This document shows, in pieces, positions 46,864-55,159 of a stretch of DNA of 64,000 nt. Under the pieces are notes generated by a model. The model saw only the letters and a list, made by a program, of their open reading frames with translations. It searched no databases and was not told where the DNA came from. Both the position numbers and the translations under genes were made by a program. Source of the DNA: Muribaculaceae bacterium Isolate-002 (NCI). Lineage in GTDB: Bacteria > Bacteroidota > Bacteroidia > Bacteroidales > Muribaculaceae. The stretch is from positions 90,968 through 154,967 of the forward strand of contig SCEG01000002.1 in NCBI GenBank assembly GCA_004102805.1, in the 5' to 3' direction. Positions within the stretch are counted from its first letter, which is position 1. Each line of letters starts with the position of its first letter.

Positions 46864-47513
46864 TACGTGCTGTAGACATACACAAGAGTTTCGACAACCT
46901 TGAGGTGCTCAAGGGTATAGATGTTACTGTCAACGATGGCGAGATAGTGGCTATAGTCGGACCGAGCGGGGCCGGCAAGACCACTCTGCTGCAGTTGCTC
47001 GGCACGCTTGACTCTCCCGACAGGGGAAATGTGTATTACGGCGATACAGACGTGTATACTCTGCGTGGCAAAGAATTGGCTGCTTTCCGTGGGAAAAATA
47101 TAGGTTTTGTATTTCAGTTTCATCAGCTTCTGCCTGAATTCAATGTGCTTGAAAATGTGGCTATGCCGGCTCTGATAGCCGGCGACCGCCGTGCCGATGC
47201 CTTTGAACGTGCCCGCAAGCTGATTGACTATATGGGTCTCGGGCAGAGAAGCAGCCATCGACCCAATCAGCTTTCAGGCGGAGAACGGCAGCGTGCGGCT
47301 GTTGCGCGCGCTTTGGTCAACAACCCGTCGGTAGTGCTTGCCGACGAGCCGTCGGGGAGCCTTGATTCGGTCAACCGGCGGGAGCTTCACCGGCTTTTCT
47401 TTGATCTGAGGCGTGATATGGGCACGACTTTTGTGATTGTGACTCATGACAATACGCTTGCTTCAGAGGCTGACCGGGTGATAACGTTAAAAGATGGTCT
47501 GATAGCCGGATAA
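46860..47513 (+). CDS. LolD-like ABC transporter ATPase
   Basis: ATP-binding subunit of the LolCDE/MacB type. In 217 residues it has Walker A GPSGAGKT (34-41), a Q-loop in [23 protein letters not shown], signature [15 protein letters not shown], Walker [10 protein letters not shown] and the H-loop VTHD. The pattern [11 protein letters not shown] is typical of LolD, which drives lipoprotein release from the inner membrane. No LolC/E permease is adjacent, so the partner lies elsewhere; another MacB-type role is possible. Translationally coupled to gpsA. Confidence 0.85.
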   Translation: MIRAVDIHKSFDNLEVLKGIDVTVNDGEIVAIVGPSGAGKTTLLQLLGTLDSPDRGNVYYGDTDVYTLRGKELAAFRGKNIGFVFQFHQLLPEFNVLENVAMPALIAGDRRADAFERARKLIDYMGLGQRSSHRPNQLSGGERQRAAVARALVNNPSVVLADEPSGSLDSVNRRELHRLFFDLRRDMGTTFVIVTHDNTLASEADRVITLKDGLIAG

Positions 47514-47518
47514 TAAGC

Positions 47519-48190
47519 ATGAAAGAGACTTTCCGCATATTATTTCTGATGTCGCTAATAACGGCTGTCGTGACGGTTGTCACGGGCTGTTCGGATGGAG
47601 ACCCTTCGGAAGAAGCGATACTCTATGATATCGTGTGTCTGGAAAAAGACTCCGGGGAGGGGTCGGTGTTCAGTGTGTGCAAGCCCGGCAATGACGAGAA
47701 TATAATTCTGACGACACCGCAACGCGTCGATACGCGTATAGTGGCAGTAGGGGAGCGCCTGTTGCTCATGTATGTGCCCCAAAGCGGTGTCGCATATCAG
47801 TCGGGGGCTGTGAGCGTCAGAGGCTACGGAAGGATTGTAAACGGAGAGCTTGCCGTGACTGAAGGAGCGGAAACAGCAGGCTGGGACCGTGATCCGGTGT
47901 ACCTGCTGAGCGCATGGAGAGCCGGCAGATATCTCAATATACATGCCCGTCTGCCGTATGACGAAAATCCACGGGCGTTCATGCTGGCAATGCCTGAAAA
48001 TCAGTCTGACAACCGATATCCCGACATATATCTTGTGCATGCGCTTGAGGCGGATGTGACAACTTTTTCAAGAGCGTATTATGCTTCTTTTGATATATCG
48101 CAGATTATTGACGATCCTGATACAGAGGGTTTCACTCTGCATCTCAACAATTCAAATCTGCGTCTTGACGAAATCAGATTTGAAAAGTAG
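47519..48190 (+). CDS. NigD-like lipoprotein
   Basis: Predicted lipoprotein of 223 residues. The hydrophobic start ends at a lipobox (VVTGCSDG, Cys about 22). Then come two beta-rich regions: residues about 25-110 with repeated GDP and VAVGERLLLMYVPQSG, and a C-terminal beta-sandwich (about 120-223) with YLNIHARLPYDENP and TLHLNNSN. This layout resembles the NigD-like family, secreted in Bacteroides and of uncertain role. It starts 6 bases after the ABC ATPase, possibly a LolD client; the family call is only moderate. Confidence 0.6.
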   Translation: MKETFRILFLMSLITAVVTVVTGCSDGDPSEEAILYDIVCLEKDSGEGSVFSVCKPGNDENIILTTPQRVDTRIVAVGERLLLMYVPQSGVAYQSGAVSVRGYGRIVNGELAVTEGAETAGWDRDPVYLLSAWRAGRYLNIHARLPYDENPRAFMLAMPENQSDNRYPDIYLVHALEADVTTFSRAYYASFDISQIIDDPDTEGFTLHLNNSNLRLDEIRFEK

Positions 48191-48296
48191 GAGTTATTTG
48201 ACGGCATTCGTAATTGTTGCAGGCGATAAGTAACCGGTTGCAATTGTTTTGTAAGTTATTTTTCCTGTCTTGAACCTAACACCATAAAATACAGAT

Positions 48297-49769
48297 ATGA
48301 ACAAACCTAAATTTTATCATCACGTAATGATTGCGGCAGTGGCAGCAATGGCTTTTTCGGGAATAAGCGCGACAGCCGAACCGTTATCTTCATCCGGGTC
48401 ACCGGAAGTTTCGGCAGAGAGCAGAGAGTATGTGTGCCGCCGACCGGCCGTGTCTGACCGTCTCTTCGTGTCAAAAGCAGTAGAAGATGAAATAGCCCGC
48501 GTTAAGTCGCTTCTTACCAATAAAGAGCTTGCTTGGATGTTTGAGAACTGCTTTCCCAACACACTTGACACAACAGTGCATTTCCGGATGCTTGACGGGA
48601 AGCCCGATACTTTTGTTTATACAGGCGACATTCACGCCATGTGGCTTCGTGACAGCGGCGCGCAGGTGTGGCCTTACGTGCGTCTTGCCAACAGCGACGA
48701 GCAGTTGCGACAGATGCTCGAGGGGGTGATACGCCGTCAGCTGATGTGTATCAATCTTGACCCGTATGCCAATGCTTTCAACGACGGTCCTACAGGCAGC
48801 TACTGGGAATCGGACAATACCGACATGAAGCCGGAGCTGCATGAACGCAAGTGGGAAATCGACTCTCTGTGCTATGTGATACGTCTGGCATACCAATACT
48901 GGAAAGTCACGGGAGATGCCTCCGTATTTGATGACGCATGGCTTAAGGCGGTCGACAATATATTGACCACATTTGTCGAGCAGCAGCGCAAGGAGGGTAC
49001 GGGTCCGTATCGTTTTTCAAGAAAGACCGACCGCGCCACCGACACTCTCAACAACAACGGACTGGGAGCGCCGGTCAATCCCGTAGGGCTCATCGTGTCG
49101 AGTTTCCGGCCGAGTGACGACGCCACGACTCTCCAGTTTCTCATACCTTCAAATCTCTTTGCCGTGACATCTCTGCGCAAGGCGGCAGAGATACTTTCGG
49201 AGGTCAACAGCGACAGAGATCGTGCAGCACGGTGCACGGCGCTTGCCGACGAGGTGGAGGCTGCCGTGAAGATTCACGGAGTCGTCGATCATCCGGAATA
49301 CGGTCGGATATATGCGTTTGAGGTCGACGGCTTTGGTGGCAGAATGCTTATGGACGACGCCAATGTGCCGAGTCTGCTGGCTCTTCCGTATCTCGGTGAT
49401 TTGGATGCATCTGATCCGGTCTACTGCAACACACGCCAATTCGTGTGGAGCGGTTCCAACCCCTATTTCTTCAAAGGAACTGCAGGGGAGGGTATAGGCG
49501 GCCCGCACATAGGATATAACATGATATGGCCCATGAGCATAATGATGAAGGCTTTTACAAGCGATGACGATGCTGAGATCAAGCAGTGTGTCGAGATGCT
49601 TATGTCGACGCATGCAGGCACAGGTTTCATGCATGAATCATTTCACAAAGACAATCCTTCGGATTATACGCGCGACTGGTTTGCATGGCAGAATACACTC
49701 TTCGGCGAGCTTATACTGAAACTTGTCGATGATGGCAAAGTGGCGCTGCTCAACAGCATAGATATCTGA
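48297..49769 (+). CDS. GH125 exo-alpha-1,6-mannosidase
   Basis: Exported glycoside hydrolase family 125 enzyme, 490 residues, that trims non-reducing alpha-1,6-mannose from fungal or host glycans. Signal peptide about 1-27. The family signatures are visible: ENCFPNTLDTTVHF, YTGDIHAMWLRDSGAQVWPYV (about 107), and the AFNDGPTGSYWESDNTDMKPELHERKWEIDSL segment (about 160-190), then GGPHIGYNMIWPMSIMMKAF near the C-terminus. The (alpha/alpha)6 barrel length is normal. It stands alone rather than in a mannan locus. Followed by a hairpin. Confidence 0.93.
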   Translation: MNKPKFYHHVMIAAVAAMAFSGISATAEPLSSSGSPEVSAESREYVCRRPAVSDRLFVSKAVEDEIARVKSLLTNKELAWMFENCFPNTLDTTVHFRMLDGKPDTFVYTGDIHAMWLRDSGAQVWPYVRLANSDEQLRQMLEGVIRRQLMCINLDPYANAFNDGPTGSYWESDNTDMKPELHERKWEIDSLCYVIRLAYQYWKVTGDASVFDDAWLKAVDNILTTFVEQQRKEGTGPYRFSRKTDRATDTLNNNGLGAPVNPVGLIVSSFRPSDDATTLQFLIPSNLFAVTSLRKAAEILSEVNSDRDRAARCTALADEVEAAVKIHGVVDHPEYGRIYAFEVDGFGGRMLMDDANVPSLLALPYLGDLDASDPVYCNTRQFVWSGSNPYFFKGTAGEGIGGPHIGYNMIWPMSIMMKAFTSDDDAEIKQCVEMLMSTHAGTGFMHESFHKDNPSDYTRDWFAWQNTLFGELILKLVDDGKVALLNSIDI

Positions 49770-49792
49770 CAGTAACAGACCGTCAGAGTCAT

Positions 49793-49832
49793 AACGCGCA
49801 CGGCGACGCAATAAAACGCGGCCGTGCGCGTT
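49793..49832 (+). terminator. Terminator after GH125 gene
   Basis: AACGCGCACGGC (49793-49804) and GCCGTGCGCGTT (49821-49832), 12 perfect pairs, followed by a T-rich tail, just before the acyltransferase ATG at 49841. Confidence 0.7.
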
Positions 49833-49840
49833 TCCTTTAT

Positions 49841-50899
49841 ATGGAGTTCGCCGCGCCGAAAAATATACAGCAACCCAATAATTTCAATGCATTGCGCCTT
49901 ATTCTGGCGTTATATGTGTTTTTGTGTCATTTTGTCGACCTGTCGGCGATTGACACCACGTTGCTGTTTCTTGACGGGCCTGATGCCGTGCGCGGTTTTT
50001 TTGTTATTTCCGGATTTCTTATTTATTCGAGCTACTGCCGGTCGTCGTCGCTGAAGTCTTATTTCATAAAGCGTGGACGACGTATTTTCCCGAGCTATTT
50101 TTTTATCGTGATATTCTTTTCGGTGGCGCTGTTTTTTGTGTCGTCGCTGACGCTGTCGGAATATTTCGGCAAGGACTGGCTGAGGTATCTGCTGTCGAAT
50201 TTGGCGTTTTCAAACTTCATGCAACCGACGCTCCCGGGCGTTTTCGAGGGTAATCATATCGATGTGGTCAACGGTTCGCTGTGGACTATCAAGATAGAGC
50301 TGATGTGCTATATAGCGTTGCCGCTGCTGCTGTTTCTTTGCAGGAAGAGCCGATTAAATCCGTTTCTTTTTTTCGGCGGAGTGATAGTGCTTTCAATTGT
50401 GTATTCATTTGCATGCGATATGTTGCTGAGGTCGACCGGAGATATCCGTTATGCGGTTTATGCCCGTCAGATAGCAGGACAGCTTGCATATTTTGTGATG
50501 GGCATGATGCTTTACGAGTTGCTGCATCTCGTGATAATGCACAGGTATAAGCTTCTGGTGGCTGGAGTCGCACTTCTTGCACTGGCTTATATGGTGCCTG
50601 CGGCGGGGAGTGCGATAAAGCCTTTTGCTATATCGTTTATCGTGCTGCCGGCGGCGTTTATCGGGAGATGGGGCTTCTGGCTGGGCTCTACAGATATATC
50701 TTACGATTTCTATCTGCTGCATTTTCCGGTGCTGCAGCTGTTTGTGCATTTCAAAGTTGCGGAGAGCACCGGTTTGGTGCCGGCTTTGTTTATCGCATTG
50801 GCTACAGTCACGGTGCTGTCGCTCGCAAGCTGGCATCTGGTGGGGAAGCGATTTCTTGTGCGCCGTCGTCAGGCAGAGGTCGGGAATGCTGTAAGGTAG
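49841..50899 (+). CDS. Acyltransferase 3 family membrane protein
   Basis: Integral membrane O-acyltransferase of the OafA/NodX type, 352 residues with about ten helices. The N-terminus NFNALRLILALYVFLCHFVD has the family's Arg and the catalytic His in LCHF; GFFVISGFLIYSSYCRS and the NGSLWTIKIELMCYIALP motif (about 144-160) follow. Such enzymes acetylate or succinylate surface polysaccharides. It converges with lpxB, 7 bases between stops. Acyl donor and acceptor are unknown. Confidence 0.9.
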   Translation: MEFAAPKNIQQPNNFNALRLILALYVFLCHFVDLSAIDTTLLFLDGPDAVRGFFVISGFLIYSSYCRSSSLKSYFIKRGRRIFPSYFFIVIFFSVALFFVSSLTLSEYFGKDWLRYLLSNLAFSNFMQPTLPGVFEGNHIDVVNGSLWTIKIELMCYIALPLLLFLCRKSRLNPFLFFGGVIVLSIVYSFACDMLLRSTGDIRYAVYARQIAGQLAYFVMGMMLYELLHLVIMHRYKLLVAGVALLALAYMVPAAGSAIKPFAISFIVLPAAFIGRWGFWLGSTDISYDFYLLHFPVLQLFVHFKVAESTGLVPALFIALATVTVLSLASWHLVGKRFLVRRRQAEVGNAVR

Positions 50900-50906
50900 C
50901 AGGCGT

Positions 50907-52043
50907 TTATCTCCGTTCGTTTTTAATTTCATCGACAATGATTGCAGCGGCATTGGCAGCGGCGTCGGCATCGGAGAGCTTTTCCCTTATTTCCTTGTAG
51001 CCTTGCTGTTGCAAATCGTGAGCGGAGCCTCCGGGAAGCACTTCGGAAAGTCTGGCGTCGACAGTGTCGGGATTGCAGAGGTGCACGAGCTGCTCGGCCA
51101 CCACGGCCTTTCCGGCTATAAGATTGGGTAGCGACACGAACGGTATTTTCAGTATCCGCTTGAATATGTTGTAGGATATGCGGCTTCCGTTGGCCCGGTA
51201 GCACACCACCTGCGGCACTCCGATAAGTGCCGCCTCAAGGGTAGCTGTTCCGGAGGTGACGAGAGCGGCGTCGGCGTGAGCCATGAGGCTGAAAGTGTCG
51301 TTTTCAACCACCGGGAAATCGCAGTACTTACTGTAAATTTCAGTATCGACGGCCGGGGCGCCTGCCACTACCGGCAACATCGAAGGGTGACGTCGCGCCA
51401 CTTCTGCCATAACGGGGAGGTTGTTGCGGATCTCACCGATGCGGCTGCCCGGAACAAGGGCAAGGATGTGACGTCGGGGTTCAAGCCGGTGCTTGCGACG
51501 GAATGCGTCGTCATCGTCAAGCGATGCAAGGCGTTGGTCGACTTCACGGACTGTCGGGTTTCCGACATAATCGATTTCATATCCGTGGCGGTCGCGGTAA
51601 TACTCCTTTTCAAACGGCAATATCGACAGCATGCGTCTGACATACCGGCGTATTTTCTTCACGCGACCCTCTTTCCATGCCCATACCTTGGGTGATATGT
51701 AGTAGAACACCGGAATTTGGTGTTTTACGGCCTCTTTGGCGAGCTTGAGGTTGAATGACGGGTAATCGACCAGGATGAGTGCGTCGGGGCGCTCAGAGGC
51801 CACCGCACGCTTTGCTGTGCGCAGATTGTGGAGCACCTTGTCGAGATGTCTTATCACTTCGCAAAAACCCATGAATGCCATGTCGCGGTAATGTATCAGA
51901 GGCGAAGAGCCCGAGGCGGCCGCCATAAGGTCGCCCCCGAGAAATGTAAAGCGCGCTTCCGTGTCGGTGATGCGCAGCTGTCTGATAAGCTCTGCGGCGT
52001 GAATGTCGCCGGAGGCTTCGCCTGCCGATATGAAATAATGCAT
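50907..52043 (-). CDS. lpxB: Lipid-A-disaccharide synthase
   Basis: Joins UDP-2,3-diacylglucosamine and lipid X to make the lipid A disaccharide. The 378-residue GT-B glycosyltransferase (GT19) has FISAGEASGDIHAAELIRQL at its start, GGDLMAAASG, LVDYPSFNLKLAKE, YYISPKVWAWKEGRVK, and the ALVTSGTATLEAALIGVPQVVCYR donor-site motif. The ATG at 52043 is chosen because the -7 element (52074-52081) places transcription at about 52066, inside the longer alternative. Consistent with LPS production, as is lptD at 27 kb. Confidence 0.95.
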   Translation of the reverse strand: MHYFISAGEASGDIHAAELIRQLRITDTEARFTFLGGDLMAAASGSSPLIHYRDMAFMGFCEVIRHLDKVLHNLRTAKRAVASERPDALILVDYPSFNLKLAKEAVKHQIPVFYYISPKVWAWKEGRVKKIRRYVRRMLSILPFEKEYYRDRHGYEIDYVGNPTVREVDQRLASLDDDDAFRRKHRLEPRRHILALVPGSRIGEIRNNLPVMAEVARRHPSMLPVVAGAPAVDTEIYSKYCDFPVVENDTFSLMAHADAALVTSGTATLEAALIGVPQVVCYRANGSRISYNIFKRILKIPFVSLPNLIAGKAVVAEQLVHLCNPDTVDARLSEVLPGGSAHDLQQQGYKEIREKLSDADAAANAAAIIVDEIKNERR

Positions 52044-52073
52044 CTGTGAGTCTGTTTTTTCAAAAAATATATG

Positions 52074-52081
52074 CAAATATA
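52074..52081 (-). promoter_or_regulatory. lpxB promoter -7 element
   Basis: Minus-strand TATATTTG, about 30 bases upstream of the chosen lpxB start, and deciding between two in-frame starts. Confidence 0.55.
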
Positions 52082-52173
52082 CATATAATGTTGAAATTTT
52101 TCCTTAACTTCGTTGGCAATGACAATATTATTTGTCCTTGCCATGGAATTATTAACTCCCATTACTATATTCT

Positions 52174-53895
52174 ATGTTTAAAAACCAACCAAAAGGATTG
52201 TATGTGCTTGCGCTTGCCAACACGGGCGAGCGTTTCGGCTACTACACTATGCTTGCGATATTGCTGCTGTTTCTGCAGGCTAAATTCGCGCTCCCGACCG
52301 CAACGGCGGGTACCATCTATTCGGTGTTTCTCGCTCTTGTCTATTTCATGCCGATGATCGGCGGTATAATCGCCGACAAATGGAATTTCCAGAAAACGGT
52401 TACGCTGGGTATAATTGTCATGTTCCTCGGATATTTCGTCATGGCCATACCGATGACGAAAGGGGAGGGGTCGGCATTCTCGTCGCCCGCATTCTATGTC
52501 ATGATACTCGCGTTGTTGCTGATATCATGCGGAACGGGTCTATTCAAGGGTAACCTCCAGGTTATGGTGGGCGACCTTTACAACAATCCCAAGTATGAGT
52601 CGAAGCGTGATGTCGCTTTCTCGCTTTTCTACATGGCGATAAATATAGGCGCCATGTTCGCTCCGTCAGTTACCGAGGCGCTTTGCTCGATGGCATTGAG
52701 CGCCAATGACCTGACCTATAATGCTGAAATTCCGGGGATATGCAACCAGCTCATAGCCGGTGATGCTGTCAAGCCCGAGAATATGGCGTTGCTGACCTCA
52801 TTCTCCGGCCTCGCTGAGGGCTCTCAGCAGCTTCTCGAGTGGTGCAAGACCTACGTAAGCTCTATTTCCACAGGTTATTCCTACGCTTTTGCCGTTGCTT
52901 GTTTCTCGATGGTAATATCATTCCTGATCTACAAGCTCGGTCGCAAGACCTATCAGGGCACTTCCGACTCAAAGGCAAAGAAAGGGAAGAATGTGGCGTC
53001 AAACGAGCCCGAGCTCACCAAGGAGCAGACAAAATCGCGTATTGTGGCGCTTCTGCTTGTGTTTACCGTGGTTATTTTCTTCTGGATGGTATTCCATCAG
53101 AACGGACTGACGCTTACCAAATTCGCGCAGGAATTCACATCGCCCGAGGCCGGCGGCTTTACCCGCATTGGCTTTAACGTATGGGCATTGGCGCTGATTG
53201 TGGTGGTTGTGTATTCGGTGTTCAATCTTTTCCAGAGCAAATCGTCGAAAGCGCGCGGCATATCAGCAGTGCTGCTTGTGGCTTCACTTGTCGGCATCTA
53301 TCTGATTTACTCAAATACCCCCAATCCTGTGTCAGGCATCCAGCCGCAGATCTATCAGCAGTTCAACCCGTTCTATGTTGTGGCTCTGACACCGTTCTCG
53401 GTAGCCATATTCTCATGGCTCGCCAAGAAGAAGAAAGAGCCGTCGGCACCCCGCAAAATCGGCTACGGCATGCTTGTGGCCGGCGTAGGCTTCGCAATCA
53501 TGGCTATCGGATCTATCGGTCTTGGCGCGGTTGCCCAGAGCCAGAGTGTCACTCCCAATCTTCTTATCAGCACATATCTGGTGCTTACGTTTGCCGAGCT
53601 TCTGCTTTCGCCGATGGGCATCTCGTTTGTGTCGAAAGTGGCACCTCCAAAGTATAAGGGAATGATGATGGGCTGCTGGTTTGGCGCTACAGCCATCGGT
53701 AACCTTCTCACGGCTATTCCTGCGCTTCTGTGGGGCAAGCTCGATGTCGCGGTGATATGGATTATACTCGTCGTGCTTTGCGTGCTCTCAGCGCTGTTTA
53801 TTTTCTCTATGATGAAGAAACTCGAGGCAGCTACATCCGATACCCCCGCACCCGTAAAAGATCAGCTCGAAACTGTCGAAAACGACGCCATCTGA
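52174..53895 (+). CDS. POT-family peptide:proton symporter
   Basis: Major facilitator transporter of the proton-dependent oligopeptide (PTR2) family, 573 residues with about 14 helices. Family segments visible: NTGERFGYYTMLAILLLFLQ at the start, IGGIIADKWNFQKTV, CGTGLFKGNLQVMVGDLY, FSLFYMAINIGAMF, and the late FAELLLSPMGISFVSKVAP. The ExxER motif that couples protons in most POTs reads N16-T-G-E19-R20 here, so the first glutamate is absent. This may mark a Bacteroidetes subfamily with altered coupling. It probably imports di- and tripeptides into the cytoplasm. Confidence 0.92.
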   Translation: MFKNQPKGLYVLALANTGERFGYYTMLAILLLFLQAKFALPTATAGTIYSVFLALVYFMPMIGGIIADKWNFQKTVTLGIIVMFLGYFVMAIPMTKGEGSAFSSPAFYVMILALLLISCGTGLFKGNLQVMVGDLYNNPKYESKRDVAFSLFYMAINIGAMFAPSVTEALCSMALSANDLTYNAEIPGICNQLIAGDAVKPENMALLTSFSGLAEGSQQLLEWCKTYVSSISTGYSYAFAVACFSMVISFLIYKLGRKTYQGTSDSKAKKGKNVASNEPELTKEQTKSRIVALLLVFTVVIFFWMVFHQNGLTLTKFAQEFTSPEAGGFTRIGFNVWALALIVVVVYSVFNLFQSKSSKARGISAVLLVASLVGIYLIYSNTPNPVSGIQPQIYQQFNPFYVVALTPFSVAIFSWLAKKKKEPSAPRKIGYGMLVAGVGFAIMAIGSIGLGAVAQSQSVTPNLLISTYLVLTFAELLLSPMGISFVSKVAPPKYKGMMMGCWFGATAIGNLLTAIPALLWGKLDVAVIWIILVVLCVLSALFIFSMMKKLEAATSDTPAPVKDQLETVENDAI

Positions 53896-53930
53896 CAATT
53901 GACTGACAGTCATAACTGACTTTGACAATA

Positions 53931-53967
53931 AACCCCGCCTGCATTGATTTCGGATGCAGGCGGGGTT
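53931..53967 (+). terminator. Terminator after the POT gene
   Basis: AACCCCGCCTGCAT and ATGCAGGCGGGGTT form a 14-bp perfect stem with a 9-base loop. Confidence 0.8.
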
Positions 53968-54177
53968 GTATATTCTGTAGCTGTCAGCCGAGGAGGGATG
54001 TCGCTGTTACCAAATTCGGATAAAAGCTAAATAATAATCTAAAATGACTTTTTAGGGTTGTTTCAGGGTGAAAAACGTGTCAAAAATGGCATTTTAACAT
54101 TTTAAATTGACTTTTGTGGGTAATTTCAGCCGTTTTTTTGTTTTCCTTGATCGGTGTACTTTATGAATATAAACAAC

Positions 54178-54211
54178 AATATTGGTTGTCGGTGAATATT
54201 GGTTGTCGGTG
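54178..54211. repeat. Two tandem copies of a 17-base unit
   Basis: AATATTGGTTGTCGGTG occurs twice in a row with no mismatch. Confidence 0.85.
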
Positions 54212-54239
54212 CTGTCGGGGTATTATTTGCCGGGTATAG

Positions 54240-54275
54240 CAGGAGGGTGTATCAAAATTTTGATACACCCTCCTG
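54240..54275. terminator. 36-base perfect palindrome
   Basis: AGGAGGGTGTATCAAAA (54241-54257) pairs perfectly with 54258-54274, plus one outer C-G pair. It lies beyond the BI-1 gene's 3' end. Confidence 0.6.
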
Positions 54276-54282
54276 TATATAT

Positions 54283-54310
54283 GAGTGTTTTACTTTATAG
54301 TGCAACACTC
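54283..54310 (-). terminator. Hairpin after the BI-1 gene
   Basis: GAGTGTT and AACACTC pair across a 14-base loop, 20 bases beyond the stop. Confidence 0.45.
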
Positions 54311-54329
54311 TTCTGATATAATTGCGGAA

Positions 54330-55031
54330 TCAGTTTCTGTCGCCGAAGAAGCGGAGCAGGTAGAGGAAGAGGTTGATGAAGTCAAGATAGAGCGAGAGGG
54401 CGCCGATTGTGGCGAGTTTGCCGAGACTGTCGTCGGGAGCGGCTGATGCCATCTGCTTGATTTTCTGGGTGTCCCATGCTGTCAGGCCGAGGAATATCAG
54501 TACGCCGGCGAATGATATGATCCATCCGAGAGTGTCGCTGTGAGCGAAGATATTAACCACAGAAGCTATAATCAGGCCGATGAGCGCGAAGAAAAGGAAA
54601 GTACCGATCTTCGTGAGGTCACGGTTGGTGAAGTAGCCGTAGACACTCATGGCGCCGAATGTGCCGGCTGTGATGAAGAATGTCTTGGTTATCGATCCGG
54701 GAGAATAGACGAAAAATATTATCGACAGCGTGAAGCCGTTGACGATGGCAAACAGGAAGAAGAGAAGTGTCGCTGTCGATGAGCTAATTTTGTTGATGGC
54801 TGCTGTAATGGCTATTACGAGGCCGATTTCGACAATCGCGAGAATCCAGTATATCGATTTTGATGTCAGAAGCTGGTAGGCGATTGAGGGTGAGTTGGAT
54901 ACCCACAGGGCAGTGAGCGCGGTCACCAGAAGCGCCAGGAACATTTTGAAGTAGACACGTTTCATCACTTGTGATACCCTGACGTCAAGCGCTCCGGTAT
55001 ACTGTGTGTCGGAATAGTTGGAGAAATTCAT
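54330..55031 (-). CDS. Bax inhibitor-1/YccA family membrane protein
   Basis: Seven-helix inner-membrane protein of the BI-1 (UPF0005) family, 233 residues. Some bacterial members conduct Ca2+ in a pH-dependent way or interact with membrane quality control. Visible: basic N-terminus with MKRVYFKMFLALLVTAL, six or seven hydrophobic segments, and the conserved GLTAWDTQKIKQM and ALSLYLDFINLFLYLLRFFG near the end. The ATG at 55031 (MNFSNYSDTQY) is preferred over one 15 codons upstream. Single-gene unit. Confidence 0.93.
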   Translation of the reverse strand: MNFSNYSDTQYTGALDVRVSQVMKRVYFKMFLALLVTALTALWVSNSPSIAYQLLTSKSIYWILAIVEIGLVIAITAAINKISSSTATLLFFLFAIVNGFTLSIIFFVYSPGSITKTFFITAGTFGAMSVYGYFTNRDLTKIGTFLFFALIGLIIASVVNIFAHSDTLGWIISFAGVLIFLGLTAWDTQKIKQMASAAPDDSLGKLATIGALSLYLDFINLFLYLLRFFGDRN

Positions 55032-55090
55032 ATCTGATAAATTATTATAGATTAATCTTTTATTGTGAAACTGCAAGTTATTATTTAATT

Positions 55091-55127
55091 CTGCAGGCGG
55101 CTGTGTAATAATTTGCCGCCTGTAGAT
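55091..55127 (-). terminator. Terminator after argS
   Basis: TCTGCAGGCGGC and GCCGCCTGTAGA form a 12-bp stem (one wobble) with a 13-base loop, 33 bases beyond the argS stop. Confidence 0.7.
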
Positions 55128-55159
55128 TAGACTATATGTCAGGCCGATGGTTTAACCTA

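Larger units (their letters stand above)
53896..54329. other. Intergenic region with terminators and a tandem repeat
   Basis: 434 bases without a gene. A terminator for the POT gene lies at 53931-53967, a 17-base tandem duplication at 54178-54211, and the hairpins at 54240-54275 and 54283-54310 after the BI-1 gene. The stretch in between is AT-rich with several T-runs and no credible reading frame. Confidence 0.6.

Noticed and set aside
53896..54329. Tandem repeat considered as a CRISPR remnant
   Set aside because: Two adjacent 17-base units with no spacers and no cas genes.
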